Source of the DNA: Theocolax elegans
Taxonomy: Eukaryota > Arthropoda > Insecta > Hymenoptera > Cerocephalidae
Direction: 5' to 3'
Length of the DNA: 64,000 nt
Assembly: GCA_026168455.1 (NCBI GenBank)
Contig: CM047426.1
Location: forward strand, 77,775,986 to 77,839,985
Notes under the pieces: model-generated
The model's database searches: none
What the model saw: the letters and a program-made list of their open reading frames with translations, nothing else
Told to the model about the DNA's origin: nothing
Part shown: positions 36,001 to 47,300 of the stretch, in pieces
Layout: each line of letters begins with the position of its first letter
Position numbering within the stretch: the stretch's first letter is position 1
Position numbers and translations under genes: made by a program

Positions 36001-39000
36001 GTGAATTCGTGAATCGGTTAAAAGATGCGGAGCCTCCAATTCGGCGTGAAGACAAAGGTATGCATACACCTCCCGTAGTAGTAAACTTAAATGAGACGTT
36101 GAAAAATGAATTCCGCATCACAAACAGTCGAAAGTAAGTCTATTTGAAGTCGAAATAAATTTGACTGGTGTATCGCTTTATTTGTACAACAAGGACAATG
36201 ACTGGGCTGTTTTCATTAGACAAAACATTGACCCAGGGCAATGACCACGGAAACAGATGCTATCGTACCTCAAATTGTCTGGACGTTAGATATATCAAAA
36301 TTTCCAGCAACAAAAACCTGTCGATTTACGTGGAAATAAATCGAGTGTTTGAAAGACGATTTTATTAGAGAGGAAAGTTTTATCGACAGACAAATTAATG
36401 GCAATAGAGAATAAATGCCGCAATCAAATCCGTCTAACGTTAAACGTTTCTCTTAATCGAACGACCTCCCAAAACCAAATCTTCCATTATCTAATCGAAT
36501 TAAAATTGAAATCGAAGGAGACGCAAATAAATGTCTATTCACGCAAGCCGGAACAGTCATAAGTAACATCTGTATCACCAATCGGAGAGATAAGCCATCG
36601 TCAATCAATCAACTCTCCTTTCATCCTTTCTCCATTCCCTAGGCATAGGTGTATATATCTAGCCAAGCTAGTAAAAGTCTATCTAACGTCGTATGTGTAA
36701 GTGTATAAAGAGAAAGACCAGATGGATTCTGCAAGGTTCGTTGCTCTTCGAACTGGGGGACCCACACACGGACTTTTGAGAGACGAAGAAAAAAAATCGG
36801 GCCACGGGAGGACGATTACTTAATCGTTGGAGGAGCTGCTGGTGTTATTTCGTCACGTACTCGCTAAACGTTAGCGTAATCCCTTGGATATGAGAGTCTA
36901 ACTTTTAATAAGCGATGCTCCAGATTGGATGTGTTAATCTCCTTTCCGCGTGAATTATGCTGAGGGAAAAGTGCCGAGGTTTCGAACCGATGTCGATCTA
37001 ATGTGAAAACCTGGCTTTTAAGGATTTCGTCTAGAAAGATTGTACGTTAGAACACTTTTTCCTTCCTCAAATTGGACCTGTCATTATCTTAGATCATTTT
37101 AAATGAATTATACATGCATGTATACATATATACTATTTCAAGTTAAATTTAAGCACATGTTACACTCGAATTATATAAAGTAATTATATGGTGTAACTTT
37201 TAAGGTGTAATCGAATAAATAGGTGTATACCTTAAAAGGGCTCGTGATATTTCAGTTTCTATTACTAGCGAGTGTGTGCAATATTTCTCAATTTGCAATT
37301 ATTTTATCCGTTCTTTAGAAAGCAATTAACATTTTTTTAAATTTAATACTAAAAGATGCTAGTTGATTAATTTGATGCCTTTGTGGATATGTAGTTAAAT
37401 ATTAAAAGTGAGTAAATCACGTAACTGCGTGCAAATTAAAAAGTAATTATAAATTAACATTTAATTATGAATTAATTTCGTTAATGTACACGTACAAACA
37501 ATAAACTTAAAACTGATTACATTGCGACTTTTTAATTTTAAACTTTCAGTTATGTATTCTGTCAGGCTGTCGCCCCTTTCAAGTTCGAATATCTATTTGT
37601 TCGTGAAGTAAATCACTTAACTCGCCTGCAAAAAAATTACGGCTTTTTAATCTTGATCATTGGCTATTTTGAGTTGGTCGTAATTTTATCAGATTTTAAA
37701 AATAATTTATGCAATTTGTCTTACACCGCGTGTTTAAAATACATCAAAATAATAAACAACCGTTATTTGTTTTCTCATCGATTTTCTCGTTGCAAATGCA
37801 AATTATTTGTAAGATAAACAAGTAGTAAATATAGAAATCATAAATATTTATTTAAATTATCGTTACTCGTATTTGCAATTGCTCATAGTTAAACAAAATA
37901 TAAAATATTGCTAGAAACTAGTGAGCTGTAAGTTGAAATAAAATAAATGTTTATAATAAATAAGCATCACAGTTAAAATGTACGAGCATCTCAGTGAAAA
38001 TTATTAACTAACTAATTACGTGTACCATAACGCATAAATAGGTTACATTATGTAAAAATTAGCTGACCGATAGCAATTAATCGGGATCCATAATAAATGG
38101 AATTAATGAAGGCTTATAGATGATGATCGTATAAAAATCGAATCGATAAAATATGAGGTTTGAAAGTACACTTTCTGATCTCCGTGCGTTTATAGTCTTG
38201 GTAAATTTCAATTTTGCAAGTAATACCAAGTCGACTAGAACATAATATTTTCTTTACCTCTATATACAATATTTTTAAACAAAATCAGGGAAAAGAGAAT
38301 ATATTATGTTTAATAATCCAAGTTACATATAGTTTCACACCTTCGAGCAAGAATAAATTAGTAATTTTTGTATCCTAGTTTTTAGTGACAATATATCAAA
38401 TTTAATTATCTCAAAATTGATTTAATAAAATAGTAATTAATGATACTGGGTATTGCAATGTTTATGTGTGCGTAAGCTATCTTAACCTAATAATTATTAT
38501 ATTAAATGTCCTTGCGTAAATTGCATATTCAGTTAGTTATATCAAATTTTATATTATATTCCAGAAAAATAATATATTGAACTTAGAATAAAAATAAGTA
38601 ACTAAATTATTAGTACAATTATATTTTTCTTATAACATTGAAAGTAATTAATTAAAATAATTAACTGTAACTAAAGAATCTATAAGATAATGTAAATAAT
38701 ATTGTAATTAAAAATAATATAAATATGCTTAGGAGAGGATTTACGATGTATAAGTAAAAGTAATTAAAAATGATAAAAAAACATGCTTGTATGTATTTAT
38801 ATTAGTCAATATGAAAATATTATGAAGATATATGGACTTAAGTAATATAAAAGCATTGCTCCATTTCATGAACTTACAGTTTCATTAAATATGTATTTAC
38901 AAGTAGGTATCGTGTCAAATTTAAAAATAAACGACAAATTATAAAAAAAAACTCTATCTTCTTTTCTAAATTACCTAATAAAATAAAAATAGTCTAGTCA

Positions 39001-39197
39001 TGTTTGTATTAACAAAATGAAAGCTCGTTAGGGATACTCCACTCGTGCAGCATCGAAACGTATCATTATGGTCACTTAGTTGCATCACTGGATAGAGGAA
39101 AAAAGCACAATCCCCTGAAGCAAGTTTGTATAAATCAAGTGGTCAAGGAGCTATTCCAAGATTCTGTTCAATGAAAAAGTTTTGCACATCATGCCTC

Positions 39198-39203
39198 TTT
39201 ATT
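39198..39203 (-). terminator. AATAAA overlapping the gene B stop codon
   Basis: On the minus strand AATAAA spans 39203-39198 and contains the stop TAA (39201-39199). If used, the 3' UTR would be only about 15-30 nt. Confidence 0.45.
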
Positions 39204-39353
39204 GCCAGAAGTCAGCTGGAGGTGGAAGAGGCTTGTGACCAGGGCAATACCTTTTGGTACATGCGATTCCAGTCCCACCGAGGTTCGACTTGATGCACGA
39301 GCATCTGTTGCAACCATCGAAATACGATTTTCCTGGTACACATGCTCTTGCAT
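39199..39353 (-). CDS. Gene B exon 2 (pacifastin domain)
   Basis: The acceptor is GTTTTTCTTGCAG. The exon begins with two bases that complete Asp24, then codes for the whole inhibitor domain and a TAA at 39199-39201. Confidence 0.88.
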
Positions 39354-40470
39354 CTGCAAGAAAAACAATAGATTAACGATTTTACTTTTTTTTTTATTTT
39401 CGTAACTCGACTTCTTTGAAGAAGTGCGAATTGCGACGTTCCGTTAGATAATTGTGCCGTAAAAGATTTTCTTCTTGAAATTCGGTGAAAAGTTCGTTCG
39501 TAATTACATTTTCTACTATTTTTTTTTTAATTATTCCAATCAGTGAAATAAAAATTAAATTGTACTAAATGTGAAATACACAGAAAATAATTATTTCGTT
39601 TAAAGAAAATTATCTAGAGTGTAACTAATGCTTTTTTTTAACACTCTTATATTAATATATTTTAATTAATTGAGGAACACATTTCATTTAATTTAGAGTG
39701 GTTTACACTTAACTCTATGTAGAAGAAAGTAACATCAAACAAATCTATTTACAAAAATTTCATTCGTCACAGTAATTATAATTATTTGTTCATACTGACA
39801 CAACAAAAATAGTATCTGCAGCATTAATTGCTAAAAATCAATAGAACTCAAATATACGTAGGTGTAGTACTCGTAAATAAATAACAATTTATTTATCGAT
39901 TGCTTTACGAATTTAGTTAAATGTACTGTTGTCTATATATATTTTTCATCACATCGACTGAAAAAAGTAAGCAGTAAATTCTTTAGCCATCTATTATTCA
40001 ACAAAATTTACAGCCCAAATAATAGTTAGTAGTGATATAGAAAATATATATGTATATTTATTGTACATACATGTGCACATATATGTGGTTCTAATAATTA
40101 GAAAGAAAGCGACTTGAAGCTTACTCAGCATGCGAAAAAGTGTTAAATATATGACCAATGTATTACATCGATGTTATTATATCTATGCACATTGCATAAC
40201 TCCCAATGTATTCAAATATTATATGAATCAATAAATATTTTTTCCCGTGCATTTAATAACTCAAAGTCAGTAATAAAGAATACTTACTTAATGTAAAAAA
40301 AATTAATTACTTTTACGTATATAAAGTGAATGGTTAATCAAGTATCATTTATATGTACAACAATGCGTTAAAAAAAGTGTAAATAATAAAAATAACAAAC
40401 CTGAGGTGGAAACATAAATTGTACAAATTATCAGTACTGCCAACAGCATGTGCATCAGTTTAAATGCCAT
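39199..40470 (-). CDS. Gene B: single-domain pacifastin serine-protease inhibitor, 2 exons, 74 aa
   Basis: CDS = complement of join(39199-39353, 40401-40470), intron 1,047 bp. Residues 1-23 form a signal peptide (MAFKLMHMLLAVLIICTIYV + STS). The secreted part has the six cysteines of a pacifastin light-chain domain at 28, 38, 41, 43, 55 and 60: C-x9-C-N-R-C-S-C-x11-C-T-x3-C. The CNRCSC core and CTKRYC end are diagnostic. By comparison with locust inhibitors the reactive bond should be Lys57-Arg58, suggesting inhibition of trypsin-like proteases in haemolymph, gut or a gland secretion. A Pro-rich tail (PGHKPLPPPADFWQ) follows. The domain occurs once, whereas many precursors carry several. It lies between genes A and C in the same orientation. 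Confidence 0.88.
40401..40470 (-). CDS. Gene B exon 1 (signal peptide)
   Basis: The ATG is at 40470 and the donor is CCTCAG before GTTTGT. The 70 nt code for 23 residues of hydrophobic leader plus one base, in phase with exon 2. Confidence 0.85.
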
Positions 40471-40575
40471 GATGAAACGTCGATATAAAATTTTTTTTAG
40501 ATGTTGATGTAGGTAGTTGCAATATCTTTTCGAAATACTGAAATTGAACTAACGGTTGACCAATAAATTCGCGCT

Positions 40576-40583
40576 GTTATATG
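40576..40583 (-). promoter_or_regulatory. TATA-like box upstream of gene B
   Basis: The minus strand reads CATATAAC about 106 bp before the ATG, with an initiator-like GTTAGTT about 30 bp downstream of it. A second TATA-like stretch nearer the ATG is too close to serve a leader that includes the ATG. Confidence 0.35.
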
Positions 40584-43500
40584 CACTCCTCTTCTCGGAT
40601 GAGTCACTGAATTTAATTAAAGTTAGTCTAACTATAAATACAATGTTTGTAGAGAAAACATTAATTTCTTCCTTGTAACGTATGATGCAAAGTCAACTTG
40701 GTATTTTGTGAATACCCGAGTTATTAAAAAAAAAAAACCGCAATAAGGAAATAAGCGTGAAAGGAATTTTTCTGTAGATATCTGCGAAATGTAAAATAGT
40801 ATTATTATTTAAATTTAATTGTTGTGATTAGTTTATCAAGAATAACAAACGTCCGTTATTTTACTGTTGTCGCGTAAATACAAGTTCAAATAAGAAATCA
40901 ATTGGTTTCATACGTTATAAATGCATAGAAAAATAAGTGTCCGTGAAAGAACTTTGTAAAATTGTTAATATTAATATTTATAATTGCGTGTTAATCTAAA
41001 AATAAATGAATAAGAACAAAAGTATAATTCTCAGGTAAAGTATAATTAAAAAGATTGTTACAGTATACATGAGCCATATTCAAATTATAATCTACACGCT
41101 GTATCAGTACACAACTGCGATTCACGACTTTAAAATAATATTATCGTTCAAAGTCGTAAAAATCAGTTCACTGTTCTTAAGCAATAATCATGTAAATTGC
41201 TATTGTGATGCAAACTTTGATCGTAATTTCGATTCACATTTTTGCTTTTATCATAAAATTTAGCCATTTTTACAGGTGAATTAGTCAATTTCTTAACGCT
41301 GTTGGACACAATTCAGTACATGTATTAAATATATGAAAATACATTATCCATTTTATGATAAATATAGTTGCTACATGTTATCTTATCAAATTTAATCTAC
41401 ATTAAAAAAATATTTCACGTTTATTAAAGCGATAAAAATTTGTCTAAAAATACATATTTTTTAAATATGTTGGTACATTATTCTTTAAATAATAGTGATA
41501 ATTAACAGAAACCTGAAAAATATTGACTCAAAGATAACAAAAATAAAAAAAAAAGTTTACAAAATGACAAAAATATGATTACAATTTGTACGAATTTAGA
41601 AGTAAAAAAAAGTAGGTCAGCGGCGTTTGATAAAATACAATAAAGACGCGACCGACTGCAAAGAAGCTGTGTTGACATTACATGGCATCAAAAGAACTCG
41701 ATCACAAAAATCGCGTGAATGCCATAAATCATAGGAAAAGAGCTTTCAACGCGACTAAACAACCTTCCAACAGCGCTTTCAATACCTTTTTATCATTAAA
41801 ATTATTTTTTAAAAACACATTTATCGGAGTGTGTTTTGCAAATTTTGCAAGAACCTTACTTATTAATCCATACTCGCGCACACATGCAAAGACGCACACT
41901 CACACACACTACCACTCATGCATATATAAAAGGAGGACTTACGCTCTATACAAATCTATCTTAAACATGATCGCAAAATAATATAATACTTTAAAGCTAC
42001 GCCGTATGTGTCTGTGCAATATAATACAAGGTATGAAATGTACATGTATTGTCTGCTGCCTTTTACGAAAGATAGAGACAGATATAATATATTTATATGA
42101 ATGTATAAAGAGAAGAGCTGCTTATATTACGCTTGCGGTATTGGAAAATTTGCAAACGATTTTTAGAAATTTCTCGCTGAAGAGGCGCGAATTGTTGTCG
42201 GCAACAAGATCATGTGTACCGAGAGACGATCTCGTTATATTTACCGAGGTCGCCACTTTTTAATAAACACTCGAGAAACGAGTTTTTGGACTTTCGCGGA
42301 CGGGCAGCTTGAATGGCAGTTTTTATCATTATTATTTATTTTCTTTCTTTTTTTCACCCATTCCTGGTATATACGTATACGGTACAAAGACTTGACGATT
42401 TTTTGTAATCGCATTTTTCGTCGAGACAGTTTTAAATTGTATATGTTGTTGAGCGAATTATTTTTAGATCGACGGAGTGTGTCAGGGATCCGCGAGATAA
42501 TTAAAAAAAAGATCACCGATAGACATTACCATAATTTCTCGTGGGTTGAAAGATGCGTTTTTTTTCTTTCCTTCTCAAGTATTGCACGCATAGTTATGAG
42601 CTTTAATAATGCGCGCAATAAAAAGATCCATAAACACGAACATTCTTGCGCGCGCGTATTTTTTTTTTCATTTTCCTCCTCTTCCTTAGCTATTCAACCG
42701 GCGTATAGAATATTGTAACTATGGCGAATATTAGGAAACGTCGTAAAATAAGACGCGCGAGTCGTTCTATTGATAATAATTCGCTAGAGTCGATCGATGA
42801 AATTAAATATAATTATTGCCTTTTATGTGTCTTTTGCGATAAACGTAAATACTTCGCTTTAATCCTAAGATTCACACGACTAATTAGTGTACTAAACAAA
42901 TGCATCTTTTTTGTTTCTTTTTTGCACCGAGCATTTATAAGGCTCGTATAATTTTAGATTACAGAAGAAGACGGGTTAAAAGCACACATCATTATACTTC
43001 AACCTTTAATAATAAACAATGCTGTAATTTACCGGCAAGCTATGCGCGCGAGTGTACGATATAATCTAGAGAAAAAAATGTGATGTTTTAAGTAAATATA
43101 TGAATTTACGTAATCGTTAACTACAATTTTAATTCATTTCACATACAAGTACTTGAAATTTCTTTTAAGAAAGAAAAGGAATTTTCTTCTAGAGTTTAAA
43201 TGAATTTTGAAACGTTTAATGAGTATAGAATTTACGTGTTTCCTAACCATTACATTTAGCAGATTAGCTGCATTCAAAGTAAAATGTACAAATTTATTCG
43301 GACACTGTGCGATTTAAAGAACTTTTACTGATTATACACGCATTGCAAATTTCACTGTGGTTGAAAAAATAATTTATTTAGGAAGTAAATTTTAGCAAAC
43401 GGAACTTTCCAAACTCTACGACGTGGATCGAAAAATGTATTTACTCGAATCACGCTAATTTTATTGCACACGCGCAGCGTTTCAATGTCTTAGGAGAAAA

Positions 43501-43885
43501 GTTATAAATATAGACGAGTAAAGATTTAAAAAAATAGAAGATTATAGCGTAAAGTCCGATAGAATTCCAGAAATACCTAGGAATGAGTACAATAATCTCG
43601 TAATTGCGTATCACATGTACAAAAGAAAAAATAATAAATGAGAGGCAGAAAAGAAAAATTACATATTTATAAATAGGTATATATATATATAGTCTTGATA
43701 TAAAAAAAAGGAAATGGTGTACTTATCGATATTCGTCCCAGATTTCAATAATCGTCTGTATCTCGTATTTTGATTATATCGTAATTTTAAACTCAACGAA
43801 GCTTAAAATTTGGGGACTGTTAACTGTACGTAACCTCGGTATAAAAATCATCAAGTCTTGTAAGTGGGCGCGTATCGAATTGACC
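40584..43885. other. Intergenic region between genes B and C
   Basis: This is AT-rich, with a moderately GC-richer part at 41,640-42,760 that contains a CA-rich stretch (about 41,877-41,915) and overlapping open frames on both strands without recognisable domains. Nothing is supported as a gene. It probably contains the upstream control region of gene B. Confidence 0.4.
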
Positions 43886-43903
43886 GTGAAACGCGCGGTA
43901 AAT

Positions 43904-43919
43904 CAATTTATTTATTTAT
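43904..43919 (-). terminator. AATAAATAAATAAA overlapping the gene C stop codon
   Basis: The minus strand reads CAATAAATAAATAAATT directly at the stop of gene C. The TAA at 43916-43918 lies inside the first AATAAA, so a very short 3' UTR is possible, as for gene B. Confidence 0.45.
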
Positions 43920-44343
43920 TGAGGGAATACGACTTTTCCAGATTTATCGTTCCTAGCTTCGGAGGAAGTAACATCGCCGTCGATCTCGTTACCGGTGATC
44001 TCTTGCGAGATCGGGTTGAGCTTCTTCCTTGTCTCAACGTATTTGATTTTATAGTCACGTTCGTCTTTGGGTGCGATCTTATTCTCGAGCAGTGGCTCGT
44101 CGAATTTGACCTTCGTTTTCTTGGGTGCAATCTTGTTTTGTATACGGTCCTCCGTACGGAGAACGTTCAGGATACCGAACCAGTTTGGCCAGACGAAAGG
44201 ATTCAAACCTTCATCGACGATCTCGTGAACCGCGTAAGTGTGAGACGGCACCGATGGACTGGTACTGCTGATAGCGCTTGAACTGCTGGTTGTACTGATG
44301 GTCAACGGTGTTGTTGGTTTCGTTGGAATTGGAGAACTTATGC
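43916..44343 (-). CDS. Gene C exon 5 (terminal)
   Basis: The acceptor is GATGTTGCAG. The exon codes for residues 236-376, with ISSPIPTKPTTPLTISTTSS, HEIVDEGLNPFVWPNWFG and two similar motifs, QNKIAPKKTK and ENKIAPKDER, which look like a short internal duplication. The stop is TAA. Confidence 0.85.
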
Positions 44344-47300
44344 CTGCAACATCATCGGGTTATAATATTATCCTAGACATTTTTATTAAATCGGTGGAGT
44401 GATCCTTTTCTGCAAGATGTGTCTGGCGTGAATATCAGTAATTAATGAAGGCGAATGATGGGTATACTTATAGAAAATATAGTAAATAACTATGCGTGAC
44501 TCTTCGAATGCTCGCGTTATTTTCAACGTTATGTATTATACGTGGAAGAGAACCTTGTGCAACTAGATATAATTATTAATCTGTAAAAAGTATGATTTAT
44601 GTCTAGAGTTTACTTTAATTACGTATTTCTCTATAAATATGTTGTGAGATCAATATAATTTTTAATACGTATTTTACTAAAAACCGTATTTTACACTTCT
44701 ATATTTACATTTAACTAAAACATATTGAAAGGTAAATTAACTTATCTATAACTCTGATATTTCATACAAATAAACTAATTATTGACATATAATAAAATAT
44801 TTACAAACAAACATTAGATAAAATTATTACACATTAAATTAAACTGTATCGGTTATAAAAAAGTGTATAAAAAAGTTAAACTGTACTTCCGCATGCCGAA
44901 AGATAATATTTTTTTACTTATTCGAATGTCGCTTTCGAGATAAAGTGGTTGAAAGAAACTAAAAGACACAAGCGTTACGGTTTTAAAAAAGTAAAAGGAC
45001 TGATGGACTTGAAAACTTTCGTTCGATATATAAATATAAATACGAGGTATATGTGTGGAGTAAAAGGTTTGTTTATCTTGCATCGGGGTTATGACACTGC
45101 TCGGTCATTGATTTCAATTGATTTTATCATTATACTATACTGATGTATTAATATAAATGATCGTTACCTTAATTTATTAATATTTATATTAGATTAGTAT
45201 TTTTAATTAGAATTTTAAATATAATTAGGTACTAATTTGATACTAAAAGTCTATTTAGTATAAATTGTAAATACGATTATGATTAATTAAGGAAATCAAG
45301 ATTGCAAGTGTGGTTCTAAATGAGGGGATTATGAGTATATATTTTACGCAATTATGTGTGTTTCCTACAGGAATAATCTATGGGGAACTATCGAAACACA
45401 CGATAAAAAAATATGTAACCTTATATCATCAAAAATGACTGTTTGACCAGAATTAATAAAAAATAAAATATTATTTCAACATAATAGGGACAATAGTCTA
45501 GGAGTAGGTACGTAACTTTTATAATTTATGGTTTCAATACAGATTTTTGTGAGTGCTCCAATAACTCGTTTAAATTGTGTCATAAATAAATAATAAATAA
45601 TTCATATGAAATTGAACGTGTCGATCGGTGGATTTCAAGTCAGGAATCTCACGGACGCTTCAAACGCTTCCTACAATAGTCGACCCAACCCAACCAATTT
45701 GAGATGAATTATATTACCAGCTCCGCGAAACAAGCTACAATCGCATCCTCGAAGGCGAGTGGGACGCGTGTGAAAGGTCTGACAAAAATGAAAAATAAAA
45801 AAATAGAAAGGCTGAAGGTCACTCAGAAGCTACTCACCTTGGTGCTGCTGATTGGAGTGTCCTCCAAAATGCAATGGCTTCTGTTGGTCGAAATACTGAT
45901 ATACGTGCCCATCTCCGTGTCCCGCGTGCCCATTGAACACCCTCTGGGGAGTGACCACCCACTTAGCGATGGCATTGAATCCGAAGGGATCGCGAAAGAA
46001 TCGATGCTGAGTACGCTCGTCTTCGTCAGCTATTTGTTGTTGCATTCTTCGATTATAATTTTGAATTTGTTGCATTCGTCGACGATGCAATTCTTCTTGG
46101 TATCGACGCTGTTGTTCGCGTTGAATTTCAAAGTGTCGCCTGATCTCATCGCGACGACGATGACTAGCGTCGGTGGTTGACGTTGTTGTGGTTACATCCT
46201 GTAGACGCCTCGGTGGTCTCGTCGGAGTGTACGGGGTCGTTTCTCGGTACCTGTTCTTGATCAACTTGCTCACAGCCTCGAGAGTCGTCACGGGAATCTG
46301 ATGGAATAGGGAATTGTGTGTTTAGGAATCAAAGTGAGAGAGAAAGAGAGAGTGAGAGAGTTTCATGAATGATCGATAAGGTTCAATGATATTGTAGGGT
46401 GTGGTTGAGTTAATCGTTATTAATTACTAAAATATATATATTATACATTTTAAAGCAATAATATTAAATTTTAGTATAGGTATTATATTAGTTATTTCGA
46501 AAGTTTCTTACATTTCTATCATTTGTTATACTCTAAAATATTTGTATTCTGGGAATATATGCGAATGAGTAATGCAATATTGCTATTTGGTAAAGTTCAT
46601 AAATTTAATACAAGACCTTGTGCTGAAAAAGTTTAGGATAATAGTTTCGATGGGGGAGAGCGAGTTAATTCGGTATACATAAACAGTGAAAGTATAATCC
46701 TCATAATTTTGTTTAAAATAAACTTTCGATCTATAACGTTAAAATATGAAACTATAATATAAATTAAATAAATTAGAAATTAATTTTTCTGCACTCGAGC
46801 TTACCCTGTTTTCCCCTATTATAAATGAGCGTGTAGGTATTATTACACTTTTGTGAAGGTGTTACTACGTTTTAATATACCGATACTCAATATAAGTTGT
46901 AGCATCAATATACTATCAAACATTCGGGATATAAAATTTTCTTGATAAGTAGTGAAAATACATGTTTATACGGCAATAAATTTATTTTTCGTAGCTGTTA
47001 TTATTATTATTAAATATTAATAATTTACTGCTTCCTTTAGTATGATGCCGTGATCACATCGTTAATTTCAAAACAATCAACATATAAATAAAAATAAAAA
47101 TTCCCTTTTTTATCATATAAGAAGCAAATCGAATATACCAAAATTTGTAACTACCAGTATGTTTGAAAATTAGTAGTTATTTACACGCATCGAATGAATA
47201 TATAAAAAGTTGGTAAGTGTTACCAAACGGATATACGAACGCCATTAAGGTAGATGCTCGAAATTAGTAATTTCGTGCGATTATAATTTACGAGTACAAA

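Larger units (their letters stand above)
27721..39198. other. Intergenic region between gene A and the pacifastin gene
   Basis: This is mostly AT-rich sequence without a supported gene. It holds one coding-like micro-ORF (28,721-28,828), a long G run (32,543-32,563), a long AT tract (33,023-33,076) and a GC-richer patch at 36,540-36,900. The last 200 bp before 39,198 are the likely 3' UTR/3' flank of the pacifastin gene. Confidence 0.5.

Noticed and set aside
39202..39405. 67-codon plus-strand frame
   Set aside because: It is antisense to the pacifastin exon. The minus strand gives the full cysteine pattern with splice sites.
42212..42718. 168-codon plus-strand frame and its neighbours at 41,682-42,951
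   Set aside because: It is rich in Phe/Ser/Ile from T runs, has no domain, and overlapping frames exist on the other strand. It is treated as non-coding.
45704..46180. 158-codon plus-strand frame
   Set aside because: It is the antisense shadow of exon 4 of gene C, which has good splice sites and matching phases on the minus strand.
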